From: Acetobacter okinawensis JCM 25146
GTDB taxonomy: Bacteria; Pseudomonadota; Alphaproteobacteria; Acetobacterales; Acetobacteraceae
NCBI RefSeq assembly: GCF_000613865.1
Contig: NZ_BAJU01000001.1
Coordinates: 1-64,000, forward strand
Reading direction: 5' to 3'
DNA: 64,000 nucleotides
In this document: positions 1 to 10,492 of the stretch, piece after piece
Layout: each line of letters starts with the position of its first letter
Position numbering within the stretch: the first letter of the stretch is position 1
The notes under the pieces: model-generated
The model's input: only the letters and a program-made list of their open reading frames with translations
Told to the model about the DNA's origin: nothing
Database searches by the model: none
Translations under genes and position numbers: made by a program

Positions 1-498
<498 letters not shown>

Positions 499-551
499 TA
501 GGCCGTTTATCCCCCTTTTGTATTCAGGCGGGGGATTACGGTGTCAGTCAG

Positions 552-965
552 TTAAAGCTTTCGGCCAACCAGCATGGCCAGCGTGGCGCCAGCCGCAGCT
601 ACGGCCATAAGCCCCAGACCATCGTAGATCAGCCCGCTGGCTGTCAGTTCATGTCCGGCCAGAGTAATCTGTTCGGGAATGGCATTGGCAACGCTGGCAA
701 TAGCGTCATGAGCCTGCGGATCGGCCGATGCGGTGCTGCGGGTCAGGGTTTTGACCAGCGCTGGCAGCGCTGCCCATGCGGCACCCGCAATCAGCAGCAG
801 GGGAGCAAACAGTTCCGCCATCTGCTGGACAAAGTAGAAAACAAAGTAACAGACCGCCCCTATGGCCGTTTGCAGCAGCCGTAACCCGGCAGGGGCTCCC
901 ACGGCCCTGCGTGAGGACATGGCAATGGGTTGCTGGGAGGCGGGTAAGGGTGTGCGCGTGTCCAT
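552..965 (-). CDS. Small membrane protein of unknown function
   Basis: Predicted protein of 137 aa. I see two hydrophobic stretches near residues 30-65 (AVCYFVFYFVQQMAELFAPL, then LLIAGAAWAALPAL) and another at the C-terminus (GLGLMAVAAAGATLAML), consistent with an integral membrane protein. The ATG at 965 was chosen because a GAAGGA ribosome-binding site precedes it. An upstream in-frame ATG at 1082 would add 39 residues but has no clear ribosome-binding site and the added residues look non-coding. The gene converges on the Pro-Glu protein. I do not recognise a family and propose no function. Confidence 0.6.
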   Translation of the reverse strand: MDTRTPLPASQQPIAMSSRRAVGAPAGLRLLQTAIGAVCYFVFYFVQQMAELFAPLLLIAGAAWAALPALVKTLTRSTASADPQAHDAIASVANAIPEQITLAGHELTASGLIYDGLGLMAVAAAGATLAMLVGRKL

Positions 966-1225
966 GAACCTGTGTTCCTTCAGGTAATCCGAGGCGGAAA
1001 TATCAGCCAGTCCGCTATCAGGGCAGAGTGTCGAGAGTAAAGCTTGCTCTTTATACCGTTCTTGCGTGTGTCTTGCCACCATGCTTGCCGGAGGGCAGAT
1101 ACCGGGTGGCTGTGGCGGTAACGCATTCGAGAGCAGACGGGGGCTGTTTTTGTTTGGTATGCCTTTTATAACCGTATGAAGTTAAAGAAGGATGGGCCTT
1201 GGGCGTCCAGCTAGAGGCATAATTT

Positions 1226-3022
1226 ATGGATTTTCTTTCCTGCACCATCCTGTTCGCGGGGGTGGATGCCGCGTGCGAACAACGTCTGGTGGCGGAACTG
1301 GATAAACGGGGGCTGAGTGGGCGCATAGCCGCAGATGGCCGCACCGTTTTTGCCGGGTTTGATAGTGAACTCCCCAATCTTCTGGTTGTGCAGGACCCCC
1401 TGCCAGATATGTCCGCCGCACAGCTATGCCAGCGCCTGCGCCTGACATCGGCCACGCGGGGCATACCTGTGGTTGTGCTGGTCAGCCAGCATGACGCGGT
1501 ACAGGAGCAGGAAATTCTTGAGCGCGGGGCGGACGCCTGTTTTTGCGTCACCGATGACCCGGTTTTTCTGATCTTCAGGATATGCGCCCTGCTGCGTGAA
1601 TTTGGGGATGAAACAGCCGAGCGGGAAGGTGCGGTCTTCCGCCAGCCGCGCGTATCTGTTGTGACTGCGCCGGGCGGTATTTTATGGGCATGGCCCGATG
1701 GGGCGAGCGTTGGCAAAACCCCTCGCATTGTCAAAATGCTACGCCATAATGGCGAGGACGCAACACTGGTCGAGGACCCGGACAGGCTGGAACTCTCCAA
1801 TATTGGGGCGGGGCGGATTCAGCCGGACTGTATTGTGGTGGACCTGAGCTGCCCTGCCTTTAACGGGCTGGCGCTGGCCCAGACGGTTGCGGCTTTCAGG
1901 CGCCGGAGCCGCCAGTGCACCCGTGTGCTGGGGGTTGTGGAGCGTGGCCAGCTCACGGCAGAAAAAATCCGGCTGGCCTTCAACGCCGGTGTGGATGATC
2001 TGACGGATTCGGAAATAGCTCCCGACCTGCTTGTTGCGCGCATAAGCAGCCTTGTACGCCGCAAAACCTTGCAGGACGAAGCCCGGCGCGAGGAAGCGCA
2101 CATAGAAAGTGCGCGCGCCCGTATGGCGCTGGCCGATGCCCTGCGCCGGGTGAATGCAGACCTTGCTGCGGCTAACCGTAAATTGATCGATGCACAGGTC
2201 AAGCTGGTGCAGTCAGCCAAAATGGCGTCTCTGGGGGAGCTGGCGGCAGGGATTGCACATGAGTTCAATAACCCGCTGGCCTTTGTTCTTGCGCATGAAA
2301 ACACGGTCAAGCGGAGCATGGCGCAGGCTTTGCAGGCGGTAAGGGAGGGCAACACGGTGGTGGCGGAGGCCGCACTGACCAAGGGGTCGGAGCGTCTGGC
2401 CTCTTCCCTTGTTGGCCTGTCCAGACTGCGTGAGCTGGTTGCCAGCCTGCGGCGTTTTTCCCGTCTGGAGGAGGGGGAATTCCGGCGGCTGGACGTGCCG
2501 GACGCCATTGCCATGGTGCTGACGCTTCTGGCCCCCAAGCTGGGGCAGGAAATAGCCGTGGAGTGCCGTCTGGAGGCTCCGCCGGAACTGGTCTGTCAGG
2601 CGGCACTGGTTAATCAGGTGGTCATGAACATTGTCAGCAATGCAGCTGATGCCATTCTGGAAAAGCGCGAGGCAGCCAGAAAACAGGGAGGTCCGGCCCC
2701 CACGCGGCGCAAGGACCAGATTTTGATTGCCTCCTATCTGGAACCCAGAGAGGGAACAGGGGCAGAAGAGTACGTGTTGCAGATATCGGATACAGGGCCG
2801 GGTGTGCCGCAGGAATTGCAGGAACGCGTTTTTGAACCATTTTTTACAACAAAACCTGTAGGCTCAGGGACCGGGCTTGGTCTGGCTACAGCGTACGGGG
2901 TTGTTCAGGCCCACGGCGGCAGTATTGCCATAACAAATTCCGGGGGGCTGGGTGGGGCCTGTTTTACCATTCGAGTACCCTACAAAACAGGGGAGGAGAG
3001 GCGCGGTGAGCACGTTATATGA
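1226..3022 (+). CDS. Sensor histidine kinase with two receiver-like domains
   Basis: Protein of 598 aa. Residues 1-125 resemble a response-regulator receiver, but the residue in the usual phospho-acceptor position before LPDM looks like Gln rather than Asp, so this domain may not be phosphorylated. A second receiver-like domain at about 140-280 keeps a candidate Asp206 in VVDLSCPAFNG. A coiled-coil linker (about 285-335) leads to the HisKA box with His345 in GIAHEFNNP. The ATPase domain shows an N-box (NIVSNAADAI), a G1 box (SDTGPG, about 521) and a G2 box (GTGLGLA, about 548). There is no transmembrane segment, so it should be cytoplasmic. The next gene, another kinase, starts inside the end of this one, which suggests coupled translation and a shared pathway. 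The stimulus is unknown. Confidence 0.9.
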   Translation: MDFLSCTILFAGVDAACEQRLVAELDKRGLSGRIAADGRTVFAGFDSELPNLLVVQDPLPDMSAAQLCQRLRLTSATRGIPVVVLVSQHDAVQEQEILERGADACFCVTDDPVFLIFRICALLREFGDETAEREGAVFRQPRVSVVTAPGGILWAWPDGASVGKTPRIVKMLRHNGEDATLVEDPDRLELSNIGAGRIQPDCIVVDLSCPAFNGLALAQTVAAFRRRSRQCTRVLGVVERGQLTAEKIRLAFNAGVDDLTDSEIAPDLLVARISSLVRRKTLQDEARREEAHIESARARMALADALRRVNADLAAANRKLIDAQVKLVQSAKMASLGELAAGIAHEFNNPLAFVLAHENTVKRSMAQALQAVREGNTVVAEAALTKGSERLASSLVGLSRLRELVASLRRFSRLEEGEFRRLDVPDAIAMVLTLLAPKLGQEIAVECRLEAPPELVCQAALVNQVVMNIVSNAADAILEKREAARKQGGPAPTRRKDQILIASYLEPREGTGAEEYVLQISDTGPGVPQELQERVFEPFFTTKPVGSGTGLGLATAYGVVQAHGGSIAITNSGGLGGACFTIRVPYKTGEERRGEHVI

Positions 3023-4979
3023 ACCAACACAGCGCCCTTTTGTGCTCGTTGTTGATGACGAGCCCGAAATTCTGGTCGCTCTGTCCGATCTGCTGGAGAG
3101 TGCCTACACGGTCCTGACCGCCTCTTCGGGGGAGGAAGGGCTGGAGTGCCTGCGCGCCACCCCCGGAGTTGCGGTTATTATCTCCGACCAGCGCATGCCG
3201 GGCATGACGGGTGATGTGTTTTTGGCGCATGCGCGCGACCTCTCCGCTGCCGGGGCTATCCTGCTGACCGGGTATGCCGATATTTCCGCCGTGGAAGCCG
3301 CTTTGAACCGGGGCCAGATTTCCTTTTTTGCGTACAAACCGTGGGATGATGAAACACTGCTCTCCATGGTTGGGCAGGCGGCTGCGCGGTATTTTCTGGA
3401 AAAAGAGCTGGAGTGCGAGCGTCTGCTCCTGCGTGGCCTTCTGGACAATCTGCCCTTCGGGCTGGCGGTCAAGGATCAGGCAGGCTGCTTTGTGCGGATC
3501 AACCAGCAGATGGCCAGCCAGATGGGCCATACAATCGAGCAGTGCATCGGCCGCCGCGAGGAAGATCTGGTTGACGGGCAGCGGCTGGAAAGTCTGAAGG
3601 AGGCGCAGGAGCCGCTGGCACAAACGGGGCGCGACCAGCAGGTGCTCCAACTCCCCGCCCAGGATGGCCCGGCCCGCTGGCATGACCTGACCCGTGTAAG
3701 GCTGGACAGCCTGCGGAATGCTCCTGTGCAGTCGGCCATGCTCTCCGACTATTCCATCCTGATTGATCGGGACGTGAGCGAACTTTTAAGTCTGGAGCAA
3801 AGACTGCGGCAGGCGCAGAAAATGCAGGCCATAGGCACGCTTGCTGGCGGCATTGCGCATGACTTCAATAATCTGCTGACCGCCATTCAGGGGTCTTTGG
3901 AGCTTGTGCAGGACCTTGAACCCCCGCGGGATGCCTCTGTCGCACGGTTGTATGAGAACGCCATGGAGGCCGCCCGGCGTGGGGCGGTGCTCACCCGCAA
4001 GCTGCTGGACTTCAGCCGTCCGCGCCATCTGGTCTGCCAGCGGGTGGACATGCATGACGTGCTGGAGAACCTCCAGAATTTTATGAAACAGGGGAAAGTG
4101 CCGGAAGAAATCCGGGGCGCACTGGACACTACCCGACTGGAGGGGCTGAGCCGCTTCAGCAGTGTGCGCTTCAGCATCCCCGATGAGCCTCTGCCCCCGG
4201 TCTGGACAGATGCAGTGCAGCTTGAGCTGGCTGTGTTCAGCCTGTGCATTAACGCGCTGGATGCGCAGCCGGAAGGGGGCACCACCTGTGTTTCCGTTCG
4301 GCAGGTGGCGCGCCTTCTGGGCCGGCAGGTCGGGCGTGAGCACACGGGGGCATGGCTGGTGGTGCAGGTGAGCGACCGCGGCATTGGCATGACGGAGGAT
4401 ATCCGCGCACGTATTTTTGACCCGTTCTTTACCACCAAGGATACAGGGCAGGGCGTTGGGCTTGGCCTGTCCATGATTTACGGCTTTATCAGCCACTGTG
4501 GGGGCGAGGTCCGGGTGGACAGCGCACCCGGTGGCGGCACCTCCGTGGAGCTGTGGTTCCCCGCTATGGATCAGGAAATGGCGGCAGCCATTCCCGCCGT
4601 GCCTGCCAATGCAGTGCAGACCATAGCCCGCGTTCTGCCAGAAAACGGCGCAGGCAGCACTATTCTGGTTGTTGATGACGAACCGGGCGTGCGCGCAGTG
4701 ACAACTGGCTTTTTGCGTCGTGCAGGGTATGCGGTCATGGAGGCAGCGAGCGGTGCAGAAGCCGTGGAAAAAGTCCAGTCTGCGCCGGGTATTGCCCTTG
4801 TCGTCATGGACGTGATGATGCCGGGCATGAATGGGGGAGAGGCCGCGCGGCGTATCCACGACGTACGTGCCGACCTGCCGGTTCTGTTTGTCACCGGTTA
4901 TGCAGATTTTGGCGTGCTCCCCGAAGCGTTGCCATTCTGCACAAGCCATACACGCGTGATGCGTTGCTGGGAGATGTAA
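3006..4979 (+). CDS. Hybrid histidine kinase (REC-PAS-HisKA-HATPase-REC), C-terminus frameshifted
   Basis: The GTG at 3006 follows a strong GGAGGAG site and overlaps the preceding kinase gene by 17 bases. As read the protein is 657 aa. The order is an N-terminal receiver (VVDDE near residue 15, acceptor Asp in ISDQRMPGM), a PAS-like region (about 135-255), HisKA with GGIAHDFNN, HATPase with VSDRGIGM and GLGLS, and a second receiver (VVDDE, MDVMMPGM). The last receiver breaks near 4932-4934. The -1 frame continues with ILHKPYTRDALLGDV, which contains the conserved Lys-Pro of receivers, and stops at 4999. One missing base, perhaps from a C run, explains this; the intact protein would be about 664 aa. 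No membrane segment is visible. It is probably a phosphorelay partner of the upstream kinase. Confidence 0.9.
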   Translation: MSTLYEPTQRPFVLVVDDEPEILVALSDLLESAYTVLTASSGEEGLECLRATPGVAVIISDQRMPGMTGDVFLAHARDLSAAGAILLTGYADISAVEAALNRGQISFFAYKPWDDETLLSMVGQAAARYFLEKELECERLLLRGLLDNLPFGLAVKDQAGCFVRINQQMASQMGHTIEQCIGRREEDLVDGQRLESLKEAQEPLAQTGRDQQVLQLPAQDGPARWHDLTRVRLDSLRNAPVQSAMLSDYSILIDRDVSELLSLEQRLRQAQKMQAIGTLAGGIAHDFNNLLTAIQGSLELVQDLEPPRDASVARLYENAMEAARRGAVLTRKLLDFSRPRHLVCQRVDMHDVLENLQNFMKQGKVPEEIRGALDTTRLEGLSRFSSVRFSIPDEPLPPVWTDAVQLELAVFSLCINALDAQPEGGTTCVSVRQVARLLGRQVGREHTGAWLVVQVSDRGIGMTEDIRARIFDPFFTTKDTGQGVGLGLSMIYGFISHCGGEVRVDSAPGGGTSVELWFPAMDQEMAAAIPAVPANAVQTIARVLPENGAGSTILVVDDEPGVRAVTTGFLRRAGYAVMEAASGAEAVEKVQSAPGIALVVMDVMMPGMNGGEAARRIHDVRADLPVLFVTGYADFGVLPEALPFCTSHTRVMRCWEM

Positions 4980-5044
4980 GGGCTATGCTCGCAGCATAGC
5001 CCGCCCCCTTGTGTCCTGCGCCAGAACGCCTATTTCTTGGTGTT

Positions 5045-5644
5045 ATGGATAGTTTTCATTCTGCTTCGTCTTCGCATGATCCCGTCGGCTGGCACGGGAC
5101 CACCATTCTTTGTGTGCGCCGTGGCGCGCAGGTTGCCATGGCGGGGGATGGCCAGGTCACACTGGGCAGCACCGTTATCAAGGGTAACGCGCGCAAGGTG
5201 CGGCGCATTGGGCCTTCTGGCACCATTCTGGCAGGTTTTGCCGGGGCTACGGCAGATGCCTTTACGCTGCTGGAGCGGCTGGAGGCCAAGCTGGAGCGTT
5301 ACCCAAACCAGCTAGAGCGCGCCTGCGTGGAATTGGCCAAGGACTGGCGCACGGACCGCTACCTGCGCAGGCTGGAGGCCATGATGGCCGTGGCCGATGC
5401 GGAACACTCTTTTACCCTGACCGGCAATGGTGATGTGCTCGAACCCGAGGATGGCATTATCGCCATTGGTTCGGGTGGCAATTACGCCTTGTCCGCCGCC
5501 CGTGCCCTGCTGACGGTGGACGGGCTGGATGCAAGGGAGATTGTAACCCGCGCCATGAAGATTGCCGGGGATATCTGCGTCTACACCAACCATTCCGTGC
5601 GGATAGAAACACTGGACGCCAGCACTGCGGGAGATCACGCCTGA
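5045..5644 (+). CDS. hslV: ATP-dependent protease subunit HslV
   Basis: HslV is the proteolytic subunit of the HslVU (ClpYQ) cytoplasmic protease. The 199-aa product shows the proteasome-beta-like start WHGTTILCV; family knowledge says the precursor is cleaved so that the first Thr (here Thr19) becomes the N-terminal nucleophile. Further family motifs are [13 protein letters not shown] and [12 protein letters not shown], with a C-terminal region around [16 protein letters not shown] chose the ATG at 5045; an in-frame start at 5009 would add 12 residues unlike the family. The stop overlaps the hslU start in TGATG, so the two subunits are translationally coupled. Confidence 0.96.
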   Translation: MDSFHSASSSHDPVGWHGTTILCVRRGAQVAMAGDGQVTLGSTVIKGNARKVRRIGPSGTILAGFAGATADAFTLLERLEAKLERYPNQLERACVELAKDWRTDRYLRRLEAMMAVADAEHSFTLTGNGDVLEPEDGIIAIGSGGNYALSAARALLTVDGLDAREIVTRAMKIAGDICVYTNHSVRIETLDASTAGDHA

Positions 5645-6957
5645 TGCAAGCCCCCCATTTTTCCCCGCGTGATATTGTTGCCGAGCTTGACCGTTACATT
5701 GTGGGGCAGGCGGATGCCAAACGTGCCGTTGCCATTGCCATGCGCAACCGCTGGCGGCGGGCACAACTCCCCGAATCCCTGCGTGAGGAGGTGGTGCCCA
5801 AGAACATCCTCATGATTGGGCCAACCGGTTGCGGCAAAACCGAGATCGCCCGCAGGCTGGCCAAATTGGCGCAGGCGCCGTTCCTTAAAGTGGAAGCGAC
5901 CAAATTTACCGAGGTCGGCTATGTCGGCCGGGACGTGGACAGCATTGTGCGCGATCTGGTGGATGCCGCCATTGCCATGCTCAAGGACCTGCGCCGCAAG
6001 GATGTGGAGGTGCAGGCTGCTCAGGCGGCGGAAGAGCGCATTATCAATGTTCTGGCCGGGGAAGGGTCTTCGGCAGATACCAAAAGCAAGTTCCGCAGCA
6101 TGTTGCGCAGCGGGCAGCTTGAGGACAAGGAAATTGATATTGCCGTAACCGACCCCGCTCCGGCTGGGCCGGGCGATATGCCCGGTATGGTGCCGGGGAG
6201 CGTGATCAATCTGGGCGAGATGATGAAAGGTTTTATGAACCGCGCGCCCAAGCAGAAAAAACTCCGTATTTCCGTCGCTCGTGAGCAGTTGCAGCGTGAG
6301 GAAGCCGAGCGCCTGCTGGACAGTGAAAGCCTGACGCGGGAGGCCGTGGCCCATGTGCAGAACAACGGCATTGTTTTTCTGGACGAAATAGACAAGGTCT
6401 GCGCCCGCTCATCTGAAAGTGGGATGAAGGGTGGCGATGTCTCGCGCGAAGGGGTGCAGCGTGACCTGCTCCCCCTGATTGAAGGGACAACCGTCTCCAC
6501 CAAACATGGGCCGGTCAAGACTGACCACATCCTGTTTATTGCCTCTGGTGCGTTCCATCTGGCCAAACCGTCTGACCTGCTGCCTGAATTGCAGGGCCGA
6601 CTGCCCATCCGTGTGGAACTGCAACCCCTCTCGCGCGATGATCTGCGCCGTATTCTTACCGACCCGGAGCATTCCCTGCTCAAACAGTATACCGCCTTGA
6701 TGAAAACAGAAGGCGTGGAGCTGACATTCGCGGATGATGCAGTAGATGCGCTGGCCGAGCTGGCAGCGGATATTAACGAGCGGGTCGAAAATATTGGTGC
6801 CCGCAGGCTTGCCACAGTGCTGGAAAAACTGCTGGAGGATATTTCCTTCACCGCATCCGAGCGTGCGGGGGAAGCTGTTGTTGTCGATGGTGCCATGGTG
6901 CGTGACAAGGTGGCACCGCTGGCCCGCAAGGGTGATCTGAGCAGGTTTATTTTATAA
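5644..6957 (+). CDS. hslU: ATP-dependent protease ATPase subunit HslU
   Basis: This 437-aa AAA+ unfoldase partners HslV and feeds substrates into its proteolytic chamber. The N-terminus carries the HslU motif REIVAELD-like [16 protein letters not shown]. Walker A is GPTGCGKTE near residue 59, followed by [17 protein letters not shown]. An intermediate I-domain spans about 105-230. Walker B is IVFLDEIDK near 242, and the sensor region includes GRLPIRVEL. The C-terminal DLSRFIL is of the type that docks into HslV. The length matches the family (about 440). The start codon overlaps the hslV stop, and its TAA overlaps the ATG of sufE, so three genes form one tight operon. Confidence 0.97.
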   Translation: MQAPHFSPRDIVAELDRYIVGQADAKRAVAIAMRNRWRRAQLPESLREEVVPKNILMIGPTGCGKTEIARRLAKLAQAPFLKVEATKFTEVGYVGRDVDSIVRDLVDAAIAMLKDLRRKDVEVQAAQAAEERIINVLAGEGSSADTKSKFRSMLRSGQLEDKEIDIAVTDPAPAGPGDMPGMVPGSVINLGEMMKGFMNRAPKQKKLRISVAREQLQREEAERLLDSESLTREAVAHVQNNGIVFLDEIDKVCARSSESGMKGGDVSREGVQRDLLPLIEGTTVSTKHGPVKTDHILFIASGAFHLAKPSDLLPELQGRLPIRVELQPLSRDDLRRILTDPEHSLLKQYTALMKTEGVELTFADDAVDALAELAADINERVENIGARRLATVLEKLLEDISFTASERAGEAVVVDGAMVRDKVAPLARKGDLSRFIL

Positions 6958-7397
6958 TGGAAGCACCATTTGTTAATCCGCAGGAAGACACTGCGGCAGA
7001 AGCGATCGAAGCCATTGGCGACGAGCTGGACGTGTTTGATGACTGGATGGAACGCTACCAGTACATCATAGAAATGGGGCGTAAGCTGCCCCCGTTCCCG
7101 CCAGAATGGTGTAACGATGCGCACCGTGTACCCGGCTGCCAGAGTCAGGTCTGGCTGGAAGAAAAAGAGGAGGACGGCAGGCTCTACTTTGCTGGCCTGT
7201 CCGATGCCGCCATTGTGTGTGGGCTGGTAGCGCTGCTCCTGCGCGTCTATTCCGGCCGCACGCGGGAGGAAATTCAGGCCACGGACCCCGGCTTTTTGCG
7301 TGATCTGGGGTTGGTGCAGGCTCTTTCCACCAATCGTGGTAATGGGGTGGAAGCCATGGCCCGCGCCATTCGTACAGCAGCCACTGTTTCTGCCTGA
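6957..7397 (+). CDS. sufE: Cysteine desulfuration protein SufE
   Basis: SufE accepts persulfide sulfur from the cysteine desulfurase SufS and passes it to the SufBCD scaffold for Fe-S cluster assembly in the cytoplasm. The 146-aa product contains the family signature HRVPGCQSQVW with the sulfur-accepting Cys at about residue 61. It also has WMERYQYIIEMGRKLP at the N-terminal helix and LVALLLRVYSGRT in the middle. The ATG overlaps the hslU stop (TAATG), so it is cotranscribed with the protease genes. No suf cluster lies nearby. A hairpin follows at 7435-7465. Confidence 0.93.
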   Translation: MEAPFVNPQEDTAAEAIEAIGDELDVFDDWMERYQYIIEMGRKLPPFPPEWCNDAHRVPGCQSQVWLEEKEEDGRLYFAGLSDAAIVCGLVALLLRVYSGRTREEIQATDPGFLRDLGLVQALSTNRGNGVEAMARAIRTAATVSA

Positions 7398-7434
7398 GCA
7401 GAGGGTACTTGTTGGGTTGGGGCGTTCAAAGAGT

Positions 7435-7465
7435 TCCGGAGCCTATGGTATGCATGGGCTCCGGA
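7435..7465 (+). terminator. Hairpin after sufE
   Basis: TCCGGAGCC at 7435-7443 pairs perfectly with GGCTCCGGA at 7457-7465 across a 13-base loop. It lies between the convergent sufE and the secreted-protein gene. The tail (GATTTG) has few T residues, so termination is plausible but not strong. Confidence 0.45.
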
Positions 7466-7490
7466 GATTTGCAGATGGGCAGGCCTACAC

Positions 7491-8024
7491 TCAATAATCG
7501 GCAATGCCCGGGTTAAAACAGCCGACAAGATGTTCAATAATCGGCTTGTAACGGGCTTTTTCCGTTTTGGGGTATATCAGCTTGAAAATGGAAAACTGGT
7601 GTTTTTTAAAGACTATTTTTTCATAAAACTCTGATTTTCCACCATCATCTCCAGAAAAAACCGCCCAGTCCTTGTGGACGCTCCTGTAGCTTATCGTTCC
7701 TTTTTTTCCGGTCAGGTCTGCCAGCGCATACGAGATTTCCTCACCAAGAGTATTGGGGGAAAAACTGCCAAATACGGTAAGGTCTCCTCCGTCGGGGGCT
7801 AAAAAGTGCTGGCCGTCTCTATTGTCAGGCTCACCTTGAGGCACAAAAACATCGGCCGGGTAGCAGATCTGATACCCAAAACGCTCATTTGTGTAGGTTT
7901 GCCATGCGGTGGTGGGGCGGAGGATATCTGCGACACGGAGCGGCGCTGCATGGCAAGTATTTCCCGCCGGCAAGGTAGCTAAGAGCAGCCCCGGCAGGAG
8001 CAATGTTTGCAAACGACAGAACAT
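7491..8024 (-). CDS. Small secreted protein of unknown function
   Basis: The 177-aa product starts with a typical Sec signal peptide (LQTLLLPGLLLATLPAG) and a likely cleavage site after NTCHA. The mature part has one Cys in FGYQICYPADVF and another near the end (HLVGCFNPG), so an intramolecular disulfide in the periplasm is possible. The sequence is rich in Asp, Gly, Tyr and Phe and looks like a soluble beta-rich domain. It lies alone between convergent sufE and the terminator of the aldehyde dehydrogenase operon. I do not recognise the family. Confidence 0.75.
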   Translation of the reverse strand: MFCRLQTLLLPGLLLATLPAGNTCHAAPLRVADILRPTTAWQTYTNERFGYQICYPADVFVPQGEPDNRDGQHFLAPDGGDLTVFGSFSPNTLGEEISYALADLTGKKGTISYRSVHKDWAVFSGDDGGKSEFYEKIVFKKHQFSIFKLIYPKTEKARYKPIIEHLVGCFNPGIADY

Positions 8025-8097
8025 TTATAGCCCCCAAACCGTTTTCTTCCGTGAGGACGGTATAAGCGCAAGCGGGTTAGCCAGCCATGCCTGCTTT

Positions 8098-8141
8098 ATA
8101 AAAAAGGGGCTGATCCACCTTAAAGATGGATCAGCCCCTTT
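8098..8141 (-). terminator. Rho-independent terminator of the aldehyde dehydrogenase operon
   Basis: A 15-bp perfect stem (AAAGGGGCTGATCCA at 8103-8117 with its complement at 8127-8141) has a 9-base loop. Reading on the minus strand, the stem is followed by a run of six T. It sits 22 bases after the stop of the molybdopterin subunit gene. Confidence 0.92.
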
Positions 8142-8162
8142 GCGGAACAGGAGGCCTGTGGG

Positions 8163-10492
8163 TCAGGCGTTCCCTTTTTCCTTCAGCGCTTTGAGCACAT
8201 CCGCAGGGCGAATGGGCAGGTGGCGCAGGCGCACACCAACAGCGTTGAAAATGGCATTGCCTACAGCAGGGGCAATGGTGGTCACGCCCGGTTCGCCCAG
8301 ACCCATGGGTTTTTCCGTGCTGGGCAGGAACTCCACATCCATCTCCGGCACATCGGCAATGCGCAGGGGGGTGTAGGTGTTCAGGTTGCGGTCGCGCACG
8401 TTGCCGTCCACAATTTCCGTGCCTTCAAACAGGGCCATGCTCAGCCCCCACAGTGCACCGCCTTCGGTCTGTGCGGCTGCGCCATCGGGGTCGATAATGG
8501 TGCCTGCATCAAGCACCAGCCAGATTTTCTGGCAGGTCACAACGCCCGTCTTGCGGTCCACATGCACCTGCACGGCCCCTGCGGTCCATGTGGGCATGGC
8601 GCGTTCCTGCCCAAAGGTGGTGGCAATGCCTATGGCCGTATCGGCAGGCAGGGAGACCTTGCCGTACCCACATTTTTCCACCAGATGCCGCAGCACATTG
8701 GCCTGACGGCTGGCACCACCGACCGAGTTGGGGCTGCTACCCGCATTGCGGCCTTTGCTGTCCAGCAGGCTCAGGCGGTAGTCTGCGGGGTCCAGTTTGC
8801 GCGCATGGGCAATTTCATCCAGAAAACTTTCATGCGCCCATGGTGTCCAGCCGGAACTGACCGAGCGCAGCCAGCCGGGGCGGAAGGTCTCGCTCGCCAG
8901 TTCGTTGTCCAGTGCCCGCACCCGCATGGGGCCGACATCGTACCAGTGGTCGGCACCGGCGATGGCAAACTGGTCGTAGGGCTTGCCATCCACGCCTTTT
9001 TCCATGAACGCGCTGGCCATAACACGGGTTGGCCAGCCAGCGGAGGCATGGTGCTGCCAGGCGGTAATTGCGCCGTCCTGGCCCAGTGCCGCACGGACCG
9101 TCTGCACGGAAGGGGAGCGGATGGAGTCAAACAGCACATCGTCCGAGCGGGTCAGGATCAGCTTGACCGGCTTGCCGCCAATGGCCTTGGAAATAAGGGC
9201 CGCAGGCACTGCGTAGTCCCCGTTCAGGCGGCGGCCAAAGCCCCCACCCAGCAGGTAGCTGCGCATGACCACTTCGGATTCAGGGACCTGAAGAGCTTGG
9301 CAATAACGGGCAGGAAGAGCGACTGCCACTGGTTGCCGCAATGGACCTCCCACTTGCCCTCGTGCTGGCGGGCCAGCGCGTTCATGGGTTCAAGCTGGTA
9401 ATGCAGCACGGAGGAGCAGGTGTATGTCTGCTCCACCACCTTGGCGGCTTTGGCGAATGTCTCGTCCACGCCGGGGTCGTTGAACACGCACGAACCACCG
9501 GCCTTGTTGGCGATCTGCTTGCGGCCGTAGTCCAGAATGTCCTGCTCGGTCACATTGGCGGTCTTGCCCGGTGTCCACACGACCTTGAGCGCGTCTGTCG
9601 CACGGATGGCCGCAGGGTAGGAGGAGGCCAGCACCGCAACCCAGCCCGGAACGGTGTTCGACGGGTCTTCGAGCACAATGTAGCGGATGTAGCCTTTGAC
9701 CTTTTTGGCCTCGCTGTCATCAACCGAGACAACTTTGGAGCCATAACGCGTGGGTGGCAGCTTGGGGCGGGCATACACCATGCCGTCCAGCTTGGCGTCA
9801 ATGCCGTAAATGGCCGTGCCATCGGTTTTGGATGGAATATCCAGCGCCTTGACATCCTTGCCGATCAGCCGGTGCTCGGAGGCAGGCTTGAGCGGCAGTT
9901 TGGCCATTTCTTCTGGCGTATAGGTTTTGGTCGGGTGTGCACGGCTGACAATATCGCCGTAGCTGATGGAGCGGTTCCCGGCGATTACCTTGCCATTGCG
10001 GGCAATACAGGCGGCGGGGGCAACGCCCAGCAGCTTGGCGCCCTGTTCCACCATGACCGTGCGTGCCGCAGCACCAGCCTGACGGAACTGGTCCCACGTC
10101 ATCCACACGGACCATGACCCACCGGTCACCATCAGGCCCCATTTGGGGTCTGTATCCACGTAGGTAATGCGGACCTTGTCCCAGTCGGCTTCCATTTCAT
10201 CCGCAATAATACGGGCAAGGGCCGTGCCAATGTGCTGGCCCATTTCCGCACGGATGATGTTGACGTTCACCCACCCATCGGGTGCGATGGAGCACCAGAT
10301 TGTAGGTTCAAACGCGCCTGCTTCCTTTAAAGCAGCGGGAGCGTTCTGGGGGTAAACCTGTGCAGCGCGGCCCTGACGGGCAAACCCGAACAGAAAGGCA
10401 GAGCCTGCGGCAGTCAGCAGAAAGCTGCGGCGTGAAGGCCCAAGACCTGCGGCACGGTCCTGCTGTGCGGCAATACGTTCAAGCTTACCCAT
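8163..10492 (-). pseudogene. aldH: Membrane-bound aldehyde dehydrogenase, molybdopterin large subunit (frameshifted)
   Basis: This is the catalytic subunit of the periplasmic acetaldehyde-oxidising complex of acetic acid bacteria (xanthine oxidase/isoquinoline 1-oxidoreductase large-subunit family). The N-terminus has a twin-arginine motif (SRRSFLL) before a hydrophobic stretch, so folded export by Tat is expected. Family motifs include RAEMGQHIGTALARI, LEPMNALA, LLGGGFGRRLNGDY and the C-terminal PMGLGEPGVTT. The frame breaks near 9296. Upstream reads FLPVIAK in one frame and downstream ALQVPESEVVMRSYLLGG in another. Restoring one G (on the coding strand, AAGGCT instead of AAGCT) gives a continuous protein of about 776 aa, close to the known length of about 773. 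I consider a sequencing error likelier than inactivation. The start overlaps the small-subunit stop by 8 bases. Confidence 0.88.

Noticed and set aside
3786-4949. Long antisense frame within the hybrid kinase gene
   Set aside because: It lies wholly opposite a well-supported kinase with clear motifs, is rich in His, Cys and Arg, and shows no domain or ribosome-binding site. It is a shadow of high GC codon use.
8220-9401. Plus-strand 393-aa frame opposite the aldehyde dehydrogenase large subunit
   Set aside because: It is antisense to a clear molybdopterin enzyme, has no recognisable domain and crosses the operon in the wrong direction.
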